DNA of 64,000 bases. Source: Podospora pseudoanserina. Lineage: Eukaryota > Ascomycota > Sordariomycetes > Sordariales > Podosporaceae. A model generated the notes under the pieces. That model did not search any database. It worked only from the letters and a program-made list of their open reading frames with translations, and was not told the DNA's origin. Positions 11,500-23,204 of this stretch are shown piece by piece. The position numbers were made by a program, and so were the translations under genes. How positions within the stretch are numbered: position 1 is the stretch's first letter; each line of letters starts with the position of its first letter. The DNA lies in the NCBI RefSeq assembly GCF_035222485.1, contig NC_085924.1, positions 3,100,001 through 3,164,000 of the forward strand. The letters are read 5' to 3'.

Positions 11500-14127
11500 T
11501 TGTGCTGTCTGTGCGGTGATTTGGATCTGATGTTTTGCGATGGTTTCTTTCCTTGGTTTGACGCACAGCTCTTGTTTCTTTGACAATAACATTCGTCCTG
11601 TGGCTTGGTGAAAGTTTTTGTACCTACCTACATGGCAAAGAGGCCTGAGATGACTGTTTGTTTTTTTTGTTTTTTTTCCTCTTACAGGTTCAGATTTGGA
11701 GGTGGTTGTTTGGATAAACAGAGGAGGGGGAGGGCTAGCAACCGGGCGTTTTTGGGTTTCCTATTTTTTTTTTTTCCTTTTACGACGGGGAGATGATGCC
11801 TTTTTTCAACGCGCAATGGTAAATAATGAACGACATCGGAGCATAATGAGGCAAGACGATTTCAAGAGCAGGGCTTACAGCACCTGCCCTCGGTTGAGAT
11901 GAAACAGATACAGAGATAGGAGATACAAACTTTGATAGAGGGTGCCGACGGGGGAGAGACTGGATATTTAAGTAAGAGGGGCAAAGGGCTTCTTAATGCT
12001 ATCGAGTCTTTCCTATAGGTACTATTAGTGGACATATGGGTGGTGGGAGGTAATGAATTGTAAACATCTCTTCAGAGTGAATGTTGGGTTTTGTTTGAGT
12101 GATGGTTTATGTGGTATTTTGAGCAGAATGGATATGTGATGTACACAACTTACGAAAGAATCTTTTGAGACAAAATGTAAAATGCAGCAAAAGACTTTAC
12201 CTGATATATGTATATGTATGTAGATGTTGGTTTTGTTTTTCTAGGTTCAGAAATAAGAGGGGAATGAAAATTTGCAACGCCTAGACTATTTCCAGTTCAT
12301 GATGCCAGACATGCAAACACATATGGAGACCTTTTCGAAGCCGCCTGAATCTTGTTGATTTGGTGTATAACTGTAGAAAAATGACATGACCGGGCTCTTG
12401 AAATGCTCCCAGTTGTAGATTTCATTCCTTCAACTATGTTGAAGAGGTCAAGACACTCGGAGATGCTCCAGATGTTTCAAAAGCCAGATATATATCCATA
12501 CAAGAAAGGCCTCACACAGACCAAAGAACCTGGCCGATACGTGGATGACAAGTTTTCAATACCCTGATTGTCTTTGACAACGGTTTGCTACCCGACAGAT
12601 ATACCAAACGGCTGGGATGGAACTTTCTTTGGCTGCAGAGTCTTGTGACTGGGCGGAGAGACAAAGACTCATTGATTCTCTTGCTCCTGGGCAGAGCCAC
12701 CCTTGGTTTGTCAAGGGACGGCTAGAATTAGATAGGTTTCCATGTTTGCCCACGCGCACGGAGTAAAACACGCGGCAAGACCAACTGAAAGCATAGCGAT
12801 AATTATTGTGAATAGTTTGCACGGTTGGACTGCAACTATTCACATCTCATCCACAGAGGGGGAGAACCAAGGGTGTGATGGATATGTTTTCGCCTCTGGG
12901 GGACATGTTTCAGGAGCAGCTTCAGAGGCAGCAGTCGAGTCACTGTGTCAGGAGACCTTGGTGGATGATGACAGACCACGGACAGGGAATGCGGGAGGTG
13001 GATGATTGATTGCGTCACGCCACTTTGGCTTTGGATTGGATCAAGAGAGCTTCCAGAAGGTCTGTATTTGACTGGTAGGCTAGAGCCGCACGTTGGAGCA
13101 GGTGGAAGAGCTGATCCGAACATATACACCACACAAGATCATAGCCAGTCCAAACTGTTGGAATATGGCCGGCAGAAAGGAATGTATTGACAATGAAGGA
13201 GAAAGCGAGTCAGTGGATGAGTGGATGGAATGCATCTCTTCCGAGTTTGAGCCACAGCACCAGCCACAACTGACCCCGCAACCGGGAGAGCAGCAGCAGG
13301 TGGTGGTGGAAACTGGCCAACCAAAGGCGGCCTTGAAACGGAGGAGCCCCGGAAAGGGTACAAAAGGGCCTGCCCATCCCGCCCAATCTTGGGGGAAGGC
13401 CCCAAGGCCGGTTCCATTGCGACGACGACTCCCATCACTTTTTTTTTTTTACACAATTACATCACCCGGTATCTATTTTTGCTACACAGCCTCCCAACCT
13501 TATACACATATCGACACAAGCTGCACAAGCCCTACATTTGTCAACAAGAGCATAGCTTGGTGCCAGTCGAACTTCCACACATCCATCAACAAGTCTACGG
13601 ATTTAGATACCGTTGACACACTTCTGTCGTTCGGCTTGCTCGTTTTGATATCTCCGGCGGCGCAAAGTGGCTCGAGCGTCTCTTGCTCAGAATTGCGACA
13701 GACCAATCAGCATCCTTCTAGAAGCTTGGACCACCCACCCATCTCAGCTGCACGACGCTAGGCCCTGTTTGAACCGATAGCTCCCCACCACCTGCAGCTT
13801 CGATTGCTGCAACTGATTGTGAGCTTTCATAGGAGTCGCGATCTAGGACATAAGTTGCGGAAACTTGGCCGTTGTTTGCTTCCTTCCCAACTTCACCACA
13901 ACGAACCCATCCATCAATACTTGTTCCACGCGTGTCATCGCGCGATGGGTAGAGACAGGAAGCTTCATTCGTAAGGATTTTCCTTCAAAACCACCAGAGC
14001 AGCAACAGTCCCTCGAACTAGGTAACAAAAGCTGACCCATCACACACTCGACAGCCGACTACCTTTCATCGACTCACGAACATAAAACCAATCCTTTCAG
14101 AACAAACACGCGCACGACCCCCAAACA
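11500..14127. other. Long intergenic region before fcp1
   Basis: About 2.6 kb. The first part is the T-rich 3' UTR of atg26. Around 12.0-12.4 kb the DNA is AT-rich with no coding signal. One open frame on the plus strand with an ATG at 13165 (about 200 residues, Gln/Pro-rich then Ser/Thr-rich) has no recognised domain and runs through a T tract at 13440-13450, so it is not called. The last few hundred bases are a C/A-rich leader for fcp1. Confidence 0.5.
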
Positions 14128-16626
14128 ATGGGGAAAACCAAAACAATTCGGCTGGGTAACCGGCTGCGGTACCCCATCACCATCGTCCGCCTCCTCAAGA
14201 ACCCCGGCGACACGGTCAAAAAGCAAGATGCGCTTATGGAGTACTCGTTCAAATGGTACAAGGAAGTCGGCGACACCATTCGCGGCGAGACGTGGGAGGA
14301 GGAGCAAACCACCTACGCGGACTGGAGCTCGCCCTCGGATGGTACCCTCAACGCCTGGAGCATCAAGGAGGGTCAGGTCATCAAGCAGGACGGGCCCTGC
14401 GTGCTGATTGACGAGGACTGTTCCCACGAGATCCAGTTCCAGGGACTTTGCGCCATCTGCGGAAAGGACATGACCGAGGCCAACTGGGCCGCCGAGACGC
14501 GCGACACAGAGCGCGCCCCCATCAGCATGGTGCACGACCAGACGAACCTCACCGTCAGCAGCACCCACGCCCAAAAATCGGAGCGTGAGCTGCAGAAGAG
14601 ATTGCTGGAGAGCCGCAAGCTCAGTTTGGTGGTGGATCTGGACCAGACGGTTATTCAGGCCTGCATTGACCCCACGGTGGGGGAGTGGATGAAGGACCCG
14701 ACGAACCCAAATTACGACTCGGTCAAGAATGTCAAGACGTTTCAGCTGGATGACGGGCCGCACGCGGTGGTGAGGAAATGTTGGTACTACATCAAAATGC
14801 GCCCGGGCTTGGAGGGGTTCCTGAAGCGGATTTCCACCATGTACGAGCTGCATGTCTACACCATGGGCACTCGCGCCTACGCGCAAAATGTGGCGCGTGT
14901 TATCGACCCGGAGAAGAAGTTGTTTGGCAACCGAGTTATTAGTCGCGACGAAAACGGCAACATGTACTCAAAGAGTTTGCAGCGCTTATTCCCTGTCAGC
15001 ACCAACATGGTGGTGATTATCGATGACAGATCCGACGTTTGGCCGCATAACAGGCCCAACCTCGTCAAGGTCACCCCGTACGAGTTCTTCAAGGGAATCG
15101 GCGATATCAACGCGAGCTTTTTGCCAAAGAGACAGGATTTGCTCACCTCGGCGCCGTCGACGAATGGTGTCAAGAAGGCGGAGAAGCCGGCCGATAAGAA
15201 CGCCAAGGCTGTCGCGACAGGCAAGGATACTGATGAGGTGACAAAGGAACAGCTTGAGGAACAGCAGTCGGCGCTGGAGAAGCAGATTAATGAACGACCG
15301 CTACAATTACTTCAGGAGAAGCAGGACAAGGAGGATGAGGAGGCGGAGAAGGCTACGGGCCACTCGGATGATAGTGCTTCGTCTCGATCTTCGTCGCCAC
15401 CACCACAGCGACACAAGGTCCTCCTGGACGACGACAGGGAACTCGAGTTTTTGGAGAAACACCTCACGCAACTACACAAGGCTTACTATGCTAGCTACGA
15501 TCAAAAGAAGTCGAAGCGAACCATTGGCGAGGATGTACCTGATGTAGGGAACCTGCTCAACAACCTCAAGGCCAAGGTGCTTAGAGGGCATCAAATCGCC
15601 TTGTCGGGTGTTTTGCCCCAAAACACGGATATTTACCGGTCAGAAATCGGGCAGCAAATCACCAGCTTTGGCGCCAGGCTTAGGTCGACAGTCAGCAAAG
15701 AAGTGACACATCTTGTTGTAAACACTTCTCAGCCAGGAACGGCCAAGCTCAATGCTGCCAGGCGGTACCCTCATATCAAGGTTGTCGGTCTGGAGTGGCT
15801 CGCGCAGTGCTTTACTGAGTGGACATCTGTGAATGAGACTCCATATCTGTACTTCAAGGAGGATGCTAATAACGTCGGAGCTGCTCGCCAAGCTGAAGAG
15901 TCATCCGATGACAACGATGAAGATATGGGGGGCATTGAGACGGGAAATACCGCGCCCAAGACCCCGCAGCAAAAGATGAATAAGCTGCAAATACAGCTAC
16001 CCCCTCGAGGTGACGACCAGGATGACGACGACGCAGACGACGATGAAGACGGACTGCTGCCGGATGAGGTGGAGGAAGGACAAATGTCGCCTATCGACGG
16101 GCTGAAGACCTTTAACTGGGGGTCGGCCGAGGACGAATTGGCAGAGTTCCTTGCGTCTGGATCGGACGATGACGATGACGACGAGGATATGGACGAGGAG
16201 GACGAGGAGGACGACGAAGATTTTGCTCCTCCTGATGAGTCGGAGTCGTCTTCCTCGTCGGAGGAGTCGAGCGCCAGTCGGAAGAGGAGCCGGAGTCGGA
16301 GTGGCAGTCCGGCGACTCGAAAGAGGAAGTTGGAGGATGATGTCGGTGATGGGGAAGAGGATGGGAACAACGATGACGAAGGTGAGGAGAACAGCCCTGC
16401 GAAGAGGATGAGGAGGATGAAGAGCGCGAGGGGGTCTTCGCTGAGGCACCAGTATGAGGCTGCGCCTGATTTGCCTACACCGGCGGTGACGGGGGATGAA
16501 GATGGTGTTGAGGACAAGGTGGAGGAGGAGGGGCAGAACTTTACTGACCTTGACGAGGAGGCTCTGGCGGCTGATCTTGAGGCTGAGTTTGCGGCGGATC
16601 TGGAGGCGGAGTTTAATTCCGCGTGA
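14128..16626 (+). CDS. fcp1: RNA polymerase II CTD phosphatase Fcp1
   Basis: Intronless gene of 832 residues with context CAACAATGG. Fcp1 removes phosphates from the heptad-repeat tail of RNA polymerase II, recycling it for new initiation. The N-terminal 95 residues form the lipoyl-like domain, followed by a Cys-containing segment (C98, C108, C111). The FCP/HAD catalytic signature VVDLDQTV lies at about 168-175, with D170 and D172 as the expected nucleophile and acid/base, and DDRSDVW further on is the usual second catalytic region. A BRCT domain spans about 480-575 (ending EWLAQCFTEW). The tail is extremely acidic with long Asp/Glu runs, Ser runs and basic RKRSRSRSGS and SPAKRMRRMK patches, suiting nuclear location and binding to TFIIF or polymerase. 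A long antisense frame is only a by-product of the acidic codons. Confidence 0.96.
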   Translation: MGKTKTIRLGNRLRYPITIVRLLKNPGDTVKKQDALMEYSFKWYKEVGDTIRGETWEEEQTTYADWSSPSDGTLNAWSIKEGQVIKQDGPCVLIDEDCSHEIQFQGLCAICGKDMTEANWAAETRDTERAPISMVHDQTNLTVSSTHAQKSERELQKRLLESRKLSLVVDLDQTVIQACIDPTVGEWMKDPTNPNYDSVKNVKTFQLDDGPHAVVRKCWYYIKMRPGLEGFLKRISTMYELHVYTMGTRAYAQNVARVIDPEKKLFGNRVISRDENGNMYSKSLQRLFPVSTNMVVIIDDRSDVWPHNRPNLVKVTPYEFFKGIGDINASFLPKRQDLLTSAPSTNGVKKAEKPADKNAKAVATGKDTDEVTKEQLEEQQSALEKQINERPLQLLQEKQDKEDEEAEKATGHSDDSASSRSSSPPPQRHKVLLDDDRELEFLEKHLTQLHKAYYASYDQKKSKRTIGEDVPDVGNLLNNLKAKVLRGHQIALSGVLPQNTDIYRSEIGQQITSFGARLRSTVSKEVTHLVVNTSQPGTAKLNAARRYPHIKVVGLEWLAQCFTEWTSVNETPYLYFKEDANNVGAARQAEESSDDNDEDMGGIETGNTAPKTPQQKMNKLQIQLPPRGDDQDDDDADDDEDGLLPDEVEEGQMSPIDGLKTFNWGSAEDELAEFLASGSDDDDDDEDMDEEDEEDDEDFAPPDESESSSSSEESSASRKRSRSRSGSPATRKRKLEDDVGDGEEDGNNDDEGEENSPAKRMRRMKSARGSSLRHQYEAAPDLPTPAVTGDEDGVEDKVEEEGQNFTDLDEEALAADLEAEFAADLEAEFNSA

Positions 16627-17310
16627 AGGGGTTGATTCTGTTGTACATAGCTATTTACTTGGTATTTTCCACTCTCGGCGGGGGTTCTACGGTTGGGTTT
16701 TGGGTTGGTTGGTTTTGGGGGTTGGGGAGGGGGTGGAGGTTGTTTCTTGTGAGCAGGCAAAGCGGGCGTCGTGGCTGCATTGATGCATTTTGGGCAGAGA
16801 TTCTTTTATTAATTTTCGTTCTTTGTTGTCTTGAGTAAATTTCGGGAGGAAATATACCCCTTACAGCCATCTATCTTTTATTAGGTTCTTCAGAGATGAT
16901 TTTCGTGTTCTGACAGTGAATGTTGGAAATGGCATTCGAGCAATTGGCCCATCCTGAGCTTGTCCGTGCGCAGATCTGCGATGCCAAGCGTTACGTAATC
17001 TTTGTTGCTGAGGCTCCCCGCCAAATAATGGTCCGTGCGCCGAACCCGGTGCTGTCGTCAATTCCAAGCACCTCTGGGGGAAGCTTTCCTGATCGCCGAT
17101 TGAAGACACTACCCAGACAACACCAACCTTCGCTCGCCCCCCAAGAACCGTCCTCTCGCCGTAACACACGATTTGCTGGGCGGGCACCTACGATTGACGA
17201 AGAAAGCGAAAACACTCAGGTACGAGGACGAGTGAATGAATCCAGAGGAGCAGGAGGGCAACAGTTGACGAGGTGGAATAGGGAGGACAGAAACAGAAAG
17301 ATTGCCCAAG
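16627..17310. other. Intergenic region fcp1 to the NDUFA13 homologue
   Basis: About 680 bp. It holds the G/T-rich fcp1 3' UTR and the promoter of the complex I subunit gene. No further gene is supported. Confidence 0.6.
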
Positions 17311-18259
17311 ATGCCGCAGGATATGCCGCCTGTTGGGGGGTATGGGGCTGTGCAGTACAAGGTTGGTGTTTTTTCTCTTCCAGAGGGGTGGGGGTGAGGG
17401 GTTAGGGCGACAACGATGGATGGACAACGAGGTCGATGATGAGATTGGGATGGGTATTGGGGGGCAGCGGATAGGATTGAGTGGCGGGAAGGGGTAGACG
17501 ACGGAGAAATATTCTTGAAGGGGATCAATCAGGCCTGCGGAGAGAAGGAAGCGACGGCGGCGGGTGCAAGACTGTTCGGCACTTTGTTTTGCAGTGAGGA
17601 CCGAAGGACAGAGAGAGACACGGCGGGAATTCAAGAGATAACGAACGCACACAGCTGGTGGTGGAATACTTTGGTTGGGACAAATCATGGGTACATCTGG
17701 AAGCCGAAACTACATTGACGACATCGAAGCTCGCACGCAACATGGAAGCGCCTGGATCAAGAGGAGGAAGAACGCAGGACATCAAGACCTGGAGCTGACG
17801 TTTTTGGCTTTATAGCGCAACCTCCCCGCCCACGGCCTTTTCCGTCCCCGTAACCTTATCCTCGCCTCGGCAGGCCTGATGGTCTACGGCTGGTACCAGC
17901 TTGTTGTGGGTGTCAGAGAGATGAAGTATTTTTTACCTTTTTTTGCCCCTTGTTTCGAAGAAACCCAAAAGACTGATGATTTCCGCCCAGTGAAATGGCC
18001 CGCGAAAAGATGTGGGCGCGTATCCACCTCATCCCTATGCTCCAGGCCGAGTGCGACCGCGACCTTGTCCGCAGACACCTGGCTGACCAGGCGAGGGAGA
18101 AGGAGCTGTTGGGGGAGAACTTTAAGGTTTACAACTCTGATAGGTATGTCTTTTTTTTTTCTTTTTTCTTTTTTCCATGTGTGGGAAAAGGGTGCTAATA
18201 TTGAGAGTAGATACGTCCGGCCTACCTTTGCGGCTGTGCCTCAGCATGTTACGAAATAG
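17311..18259 (+). CDS. Mitochondrial complex I subunit NDUFA13/GRIM-19 homologue
   Basis: Four exons, 17311-17361, 17816-17925, 17991-18143 and 18211-18259, encode 120 residues. The start MPQDMPPVGGYGAVQYKRNL matches the signature of GRIM-19 proteins (QDMPPxGGYxxxxYKRN). Next comes one membrane helix (NLILASAGLMVYGWYQLVVG, about 28-47), then REMNEMAREKMWARIHLIPML and a charged helix, typical of the family. This accessory subunit sits in the inner membrane arm of NADH:ubiquinone oxidoreductase; no cleavable presequence is seen, as is usual. The first intron is 454 bp, long for this genome, and has the uncommon donor GTTGGT. The other introns are 65 and 67 bp. The exon joins are forced by family continuity, so the model is considered reliable despite tiny exons. 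Confidence 0.9.
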
Positions 18260-18592
18260 ATGGGAGTCTTGACGATGGGCGGATGGATGTTGGAGGGATA
18301 CCTAGACTATTACAGAAAAAAAGAGAGTTTATGCTTGTGTTTGAGAGGGTTTGTATATACTTGACGAAGACAATAGAGGGGACACTTACAGACTTGAAGT
18401 TCAAGCATAACAAGGGGTAGTGGTGGACAGGGTGTAAGCTCTGAGCCACGCTCAAGCTTGGGGTTTGAGGACTCGAGTCATTCAACCAGGGCATTCCAAC
18501 CCACCACACACATACCACACTCCACAACCACACAAACTCTTTTGATATGACGTAGGAAAGAGGCAACAAACATCAAATATGGGTATAGCCTC
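18260..18592. other. Spacer between the NDUFA13 homologue and tRNA-Lys
   Basis: 333 bp of 3' UTR and spacer; no gene seen. Confidence 0.6.
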
Positions 18593-18679
18593 GCCCGGCT
18601 AGCTCAATCGGTAGAGCGTGAGACTCTTAAGGAGTACTCCGAAATCTCAAGGTTGTGGGTTCGACCCCCACGTCGGGCT
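18593..18679 (+). tRNA. tRNA-Lys(CTT) with a 14-nt intron
   Basis: The cloverleaf is clear. The acceptor strand GCCCGGC pairs with GTCGGGC, with one G-T wobble. The D arm is GCTC/GAGC. Anticodon stem TGAGA pairs with TCTCA around loop CTCTTA-A, anticodon CTT at 18626-18628. The T arm GTGGG-TTCGACC-CCCAC carries an intact B box. A 14-base intron (about 18630-18643) follows position 37, the standard place for eukaryotic nuclear tRNA introns. It decodes AAG. Confidence 0.95.
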
Positions 18680-19204
18680 CAATTCCCGTCGGACGATTGA
18701 TTCGATATTCTTTTTTGACTTTTTCATCTGTTATTTTTGAACCGTGTTGGTGGTGGTTACATCTACCATGCTTCAAGTTTTGCTGCCCACAATCGCCGCG
18801 ACTTGAAGAGTGTGTTAGCCAGCACTTTTAGCACCTCGCCCAATGAGAGAAGATGGCTAAAGTCGTAGCATCAGGCATGTTTTCTCAAAATCGTCTGCAG
18901 AGGATATTGCGTTCGTCCTCTCGGTCATCTTCCTGTGTTCACCTAAGAGACGTGACAAAACTTCAAGAGAACCGGTTTCGGTACTGTAATCCAAACAGAA
19001 AAGTGTTCTTGATAGGGGGTGATGAGCAGAACATGAACACCATCAGCGCCGTCAGTCACCCACCTACGATAGAACTTGGACATAAACGTTTCAAATACCT
19101 GAGAAATAAAAGCTTCCTTCAATGTGATATAAACAACAAACATGATGCTCTGGTATTTTAACTTTGATCAACAACACGCAATCCAACACCAAACACCCCC
19201 CCCT
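18680..19204. other. Spacer between tRNA-Lys and the 3' end of the condensin gene
   Basis: A T-rich stretch just after the tRNA (TTCTTTTTTGACTTTTTC at 18708-18725) may end polymerase III transcription. A 102-codon plus-strand frame at 18853-19161 has no family resemblance and is not called. Confidence 0.5.
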
Positions 19205-22200
19205 TTACGCAGCCCCCTTAACAACCCTAAAGCCCTCGGAAACCACCTTGGCAATCTCCTCATTCTTATGCTGCAACAGCCCCAGGGCAAAAGCAACATC
19301 GTTCCACTGCCGCTCGGTATCGCACCTCGGCAGCCTCGCGGCAAGTTTATCCGCCAGCTGTTTGGCGTGTTTATCCTGTATTTTACTCATTAGCATCATC
19401 ACCCCTTCATGCTCACCCCTCCCAAAAAAACATACCTTCTCAACAAACCCCAACAAAAACCTCACTATCCTCCTGAAACTCTCCTCATCAATCCTCTGAT
19501 CGGCACTCAGCAGCGAAAACATGTCCACAAAGTGGTTATAAACCGCATTGTCCTTTGTCGACAGCTCGGTAAAGAACATCCTCGCCAGATCCGCAATCCT
19601 CTTGTCCTCATCCTCCAGGCACTTTGCCATCTCCCCCAGCTGGCCCTTGACCTTGACCTGGCCAGCCAGGATCAAAAACGTCAACGTCATGAGACAAGTC
19701 CTCTTGACCGACGCGTCCGAATCCGCCAGACGACGATACAAGAAATCAGTATTCTCATCAATAAGATGATTAAAGCACACAGCCATGTCCCCAAGCGCAA
19801 TGACAGCGTTGGACCGGACCGTCGCGTCGGCGGAGCGCTCCATGATGGTGATTAGCAGAGGGAGATTCGCCTCGCAGTACTCAGACGAGACGCACATCAG
19901 CTTGGCTAGGCACAGCGTGGCCGCCTGCTGGAGGTTGCGATCTTTGTACGTGGTGTTGTTGGCGCAGATCTCGCTGACCATGGGGCCAAAGATGGCCAGC
20001 AAGGACCGTCCGTCGTACAGGAGCTCACGCTCACGAATGTGCGCCATCGCTTCGGTAAAGTCGTCTTCTGTCGTGCCGCCGATGAGGTCGAGCTCGTCGC
20101 CTTCGTCTTCTTCTGGTGCCGGGGCGGCGGCGGATTTCCGCTTGTTGCCGGCTGCTTTGCGCCCGGTCGAGGTGGTGGTGCCGGCAGAGAGGGTCGAAGC
20201 ATCCTTGGCGGCGGCGGCGGACTTTTCCTTTTCTTGCTTGCGGCGCTTGAAATCCAACTCGCACAGCTCAAGATGTACAATTTGTTTGATGGCGACATGT
20301 CCAACGATGAACAACAGCTGCGAAAGAGCGACGGTGTTGTCCTTGTTTTGTTTTTTGGAAGGGGATTGTGGTGGCTGGCTGGACCCGGGAGGGGCTTGTG
20401 TCGGGGGAGCCAGAAGGGTTGGATCACCCTCCTCACCATCCTGAGTAGCCGGTGGACTCGCACTTGACAAAGGGACCGATTCATCCCTCGATGTTGGCCT
20501 GGACGCCTGCGACGAGAAAACAGACTTGGTCTTGCGCCGGATAATCTCCGAGCACAGCACATCCGGATGTCTTGACAGAGCATAGATAGCATTAATAGCC
20601 TGCTCAGCAACGCCATACCACTCCTTGCTCTCGGTAGAAACCTCGGTGATGGCAGCCAGCCGGGCAAGAACAGCATGGTCGTTAGACAGCCTGGAGAACT
20701 TGATGGCAGACTCCTTGGCTGAGCGGCCACTTGGGTTGATACGCCTAAGAGCAACACAAGTAAACTTGGCAAGCTGCAAGTCGGCACGGCCGTGAGACCC
20801 GAGACCAGTGCGCAACATGGTTTCCATCTCACCCACGACAATCTCTGGGCTGGCAGTGGCCAGCATACCGAGCACAATGATGGCGCCCCTTCTCTGCTTG
20901 CGCGAGATCTCCCTCTTCTGGACACCGTACACCTGCCAGAGCTTGGCAATCACAATCTCGGAAATCATGCCCTGCTTCATCATGGTAGCCAGCAACTGCT
21001 CAAGCGAGGTGAGCTCAGCAGGAGTAGCACCAAAAGTCAGACTGATCATGTTGCGGGCAATGTAGTTGGCCGCATCGTTGGGGCTGAAGCTGTCGGGCGC
21101 CTCAAAGAAGAGACGCTTGTAGCACTCGATGAGGTGAGTCTGCACACCCTTGCCCTCGTCGCTGTTGCCCTTGGTCCAGATCAGTCTCAGCATGCGCCGG
21201 ATGCCAACCTTGTTCTGCTCGATATTGTAGGCATCGCCAATCTCGAAGAAGTCCATGGCCTCAATGACCTCGCTCTTGTTCTTGGAGCCAAGAAGCTGGC
21301 AAACGGTGGTGGTGGCCTCGTGAAGAACATCGATAAACTTGAGCGCCTCGCTGTAGTATCTCTTGGTGAGAGTGAGCTTCTCGATAGCCTCTGATGTGGC
21401 AGCCTCTTCTTGGGCTTTGCGAATGGCGGCCACCTTTTCCTCCTCGGTCATTTCGGCAGGCGACTTTTGTGATGGGTCGAGCTGTGTCGCGTCAATCTGG
21501 GTGGCATCGTCGAGCAGTCCGGCATCCACGGTGGTGTTGGCGTTCCCGTCAAGGCCTGGCGCATCAACCGGAGGCTTCAGAGCATCAAGCTCGGCATCCA
21601 CCTTGTCCAACCGTTCCTGCCAATCCTTTCTCGCGAGCTGTGCACCATGAAGCGCGGTGAAGGGATGTGTCCTAATCAGCGCGCCCAGCAACTTGATGGC
21701 GTTCCTCCTGACGTGACTACTCTTGTCCTCCAAACTCTGGCAGGCCAACTCGGCGGCTTTTTGTCTCCTCTTGGGAAACTTTTGCTCCAGCTCACAAATC
21801 TTGAGATAGACTTGCATCGTCCTGCAACGGCAGTAGGGGTTAATATCCAAGAATCTTTCCTCCAACACATCGAAAAAGGCATTCATCTGTGACTTGTGGT
21901 TCTCTCCTCTTTCATCCGACTTGCTGAGGTAGACAAGCATGTTTCCAAACACTTCGATGAGGGCGCTACGGAGGGTGTGCGATTCACTGTCGAGCTGCTT
22001 GGCCAACAGAGTGACTTGCTTAATGATCAGTCTGGGGGCCAGCTCGGACAGCTTGACCATGAAGGTCGAAACAGATTTTGGTCCCTTGTTGTCATTGCTG
22101 TTGAACTCCTTGTTGCTCAACTCTCTCAGAATCTCATCTGCCAGCTGTGGGTAGTCGTATTGTTCGGCCAGGATGTGGAGCAGCTCGGCCATGGGCTCCG

Positions 22201-23204
22201 AGAGATGCTCGAAATATGTGAGATTTTGTACAATGGAGATTTGGGCGGCTATCACGGTCAGAAATGGACTTGCACGCACCGTCATCAACAAACTCACCAT
22301 AAGCATGCCCGTGATGCTTGACGGCCACACACAGCACCTTGAAGGTGTGCATTCGGATGCTGGTATTTTTAACCCGCTGCTCGCTCTCGAGTATCATATA
22401 AACCGGGCGGGTTAGCAGGGAGATGAAGGTGTCGCGCTCCGAGGTTGTGAGAAAGATCTTGCCCAACTTTAACCGAAGAACCTTACACATGGTGTTGAGG
22501 GCAATCTCGAGCTGTGTCGAAGAGTCCCAGCTGCCGTCCTTGCCGACCTCCTTCCTGCCTTTTGGCTTGCCTCGGCGTGCTGGCATGTTGGTGGAGGACT
22601 TTTCCGCCGCCTTGGTCTCGACGGCGGCGATCGTCCACTGAAGAAGAAAGCCGTACATCTCGAGAAGCATCTTGTGGTGGGCGATGAGTTCCTGTTCGTC
22701 AGATTCGAGGTCATGGTGGATGACATCGGCCTCGGTGGCCATGCCGGAGGTGATCAAGTCAAATATCTTGCTCAGAGCATGGGCGGAGAGATAGGATGTG
22801 TACCTGGATAGTTTAAACAGTTCAGAAACAGGTTCTTTCATACGACAAGCTGGCGCACCGGGATCTGGTGGACGGGGCTCCTTGGAAGGAGGCGTTCCTG
22901 CCATCATCAAAGAGGAGAAGGAGTTGTTGGGAACAAGCGAAGAAGAAACAGGGGAAATGGGTGCACACTTTAGTAGGAACTGTAATGAATCGAAGATACT
23001 GCTTCTGGTGATGGCATCTGGGTTTTCGGCGACGGCATCCACAATGGGATTTAGCACCCCGTTGATGATGGCATTGTCCGAGAGGGACTCGGGGTCATTT
23101 TCGCAGTCAACCAGCGCGCTGTCGGCCTCGGGGGTTGGAATGGCCGCTGGATCGCTCATGTAATGCTTGAGCGCATCGTTGATATCGAAGCTGACGCTGT
23201 CCAT
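19205..23204 (-). CDS. cnd1: Condensin complex subunit 1 (Cnd1/Ycs4, CAP-D2)
   Basis: Three exons on the minus strand: 23204-22298, 22248-19436 and 19375-19205, with introns of 49 and 60 bp, giving 1296 residues. The start MDSVSFDINDALKHYM has a perfect CCACCATGG context. This is the HEAT-repeat non-SMC subunit that, with the SMC2-SMC4 core, compacts mitotic chromosomes. The N-terminal condensin domain covers about residues 60-300 (ISRYTSYLSAHALSKIFDL region). The C-terminal Cnd1 HEAT region lies near 950-1150 (LPLLITIMERSADATVRSN and following). A nuclear-type basic/acidic Ser-Ala stretch (TSTGRKAAGNKRKSAAAPAP) precedes it. The second intron is an exact multiple of three without a stop, so an unspliced message would add 20 residues. 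Divergent from cdc7 across 600 bp. Confidence 0.95.

Noticed and set aside
13093-13761. Gln/Pro- and Ser-rich open frame upstream of fcp1
   Set aside because: No family resemblance, runs across a T tract, and lies where the fcp1 promoter and leader are expected. The internal ATG at 13165 gives no better case.
15771-16760. 329-codon open frame antisense to fcp1
   Set aside because: It mirrors the Asp/Glu-rich codons of the Fcp1 tail, giving Ser runs; there is no start context, domain or splice signal of its own.
18853-19161. 102-codon plus-strand frame beginning MAKVVASGMFSQNRLQ
   Set aside because: It sits in a spacer between a tRNA and a 3' end, with mixed codon use and no motif; probably chance.
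20031-20949. Long alternative frames over the condensin gene
   Set aside because: They overlap the HEAT-repeat coding sequence in other frames and have no independent support.
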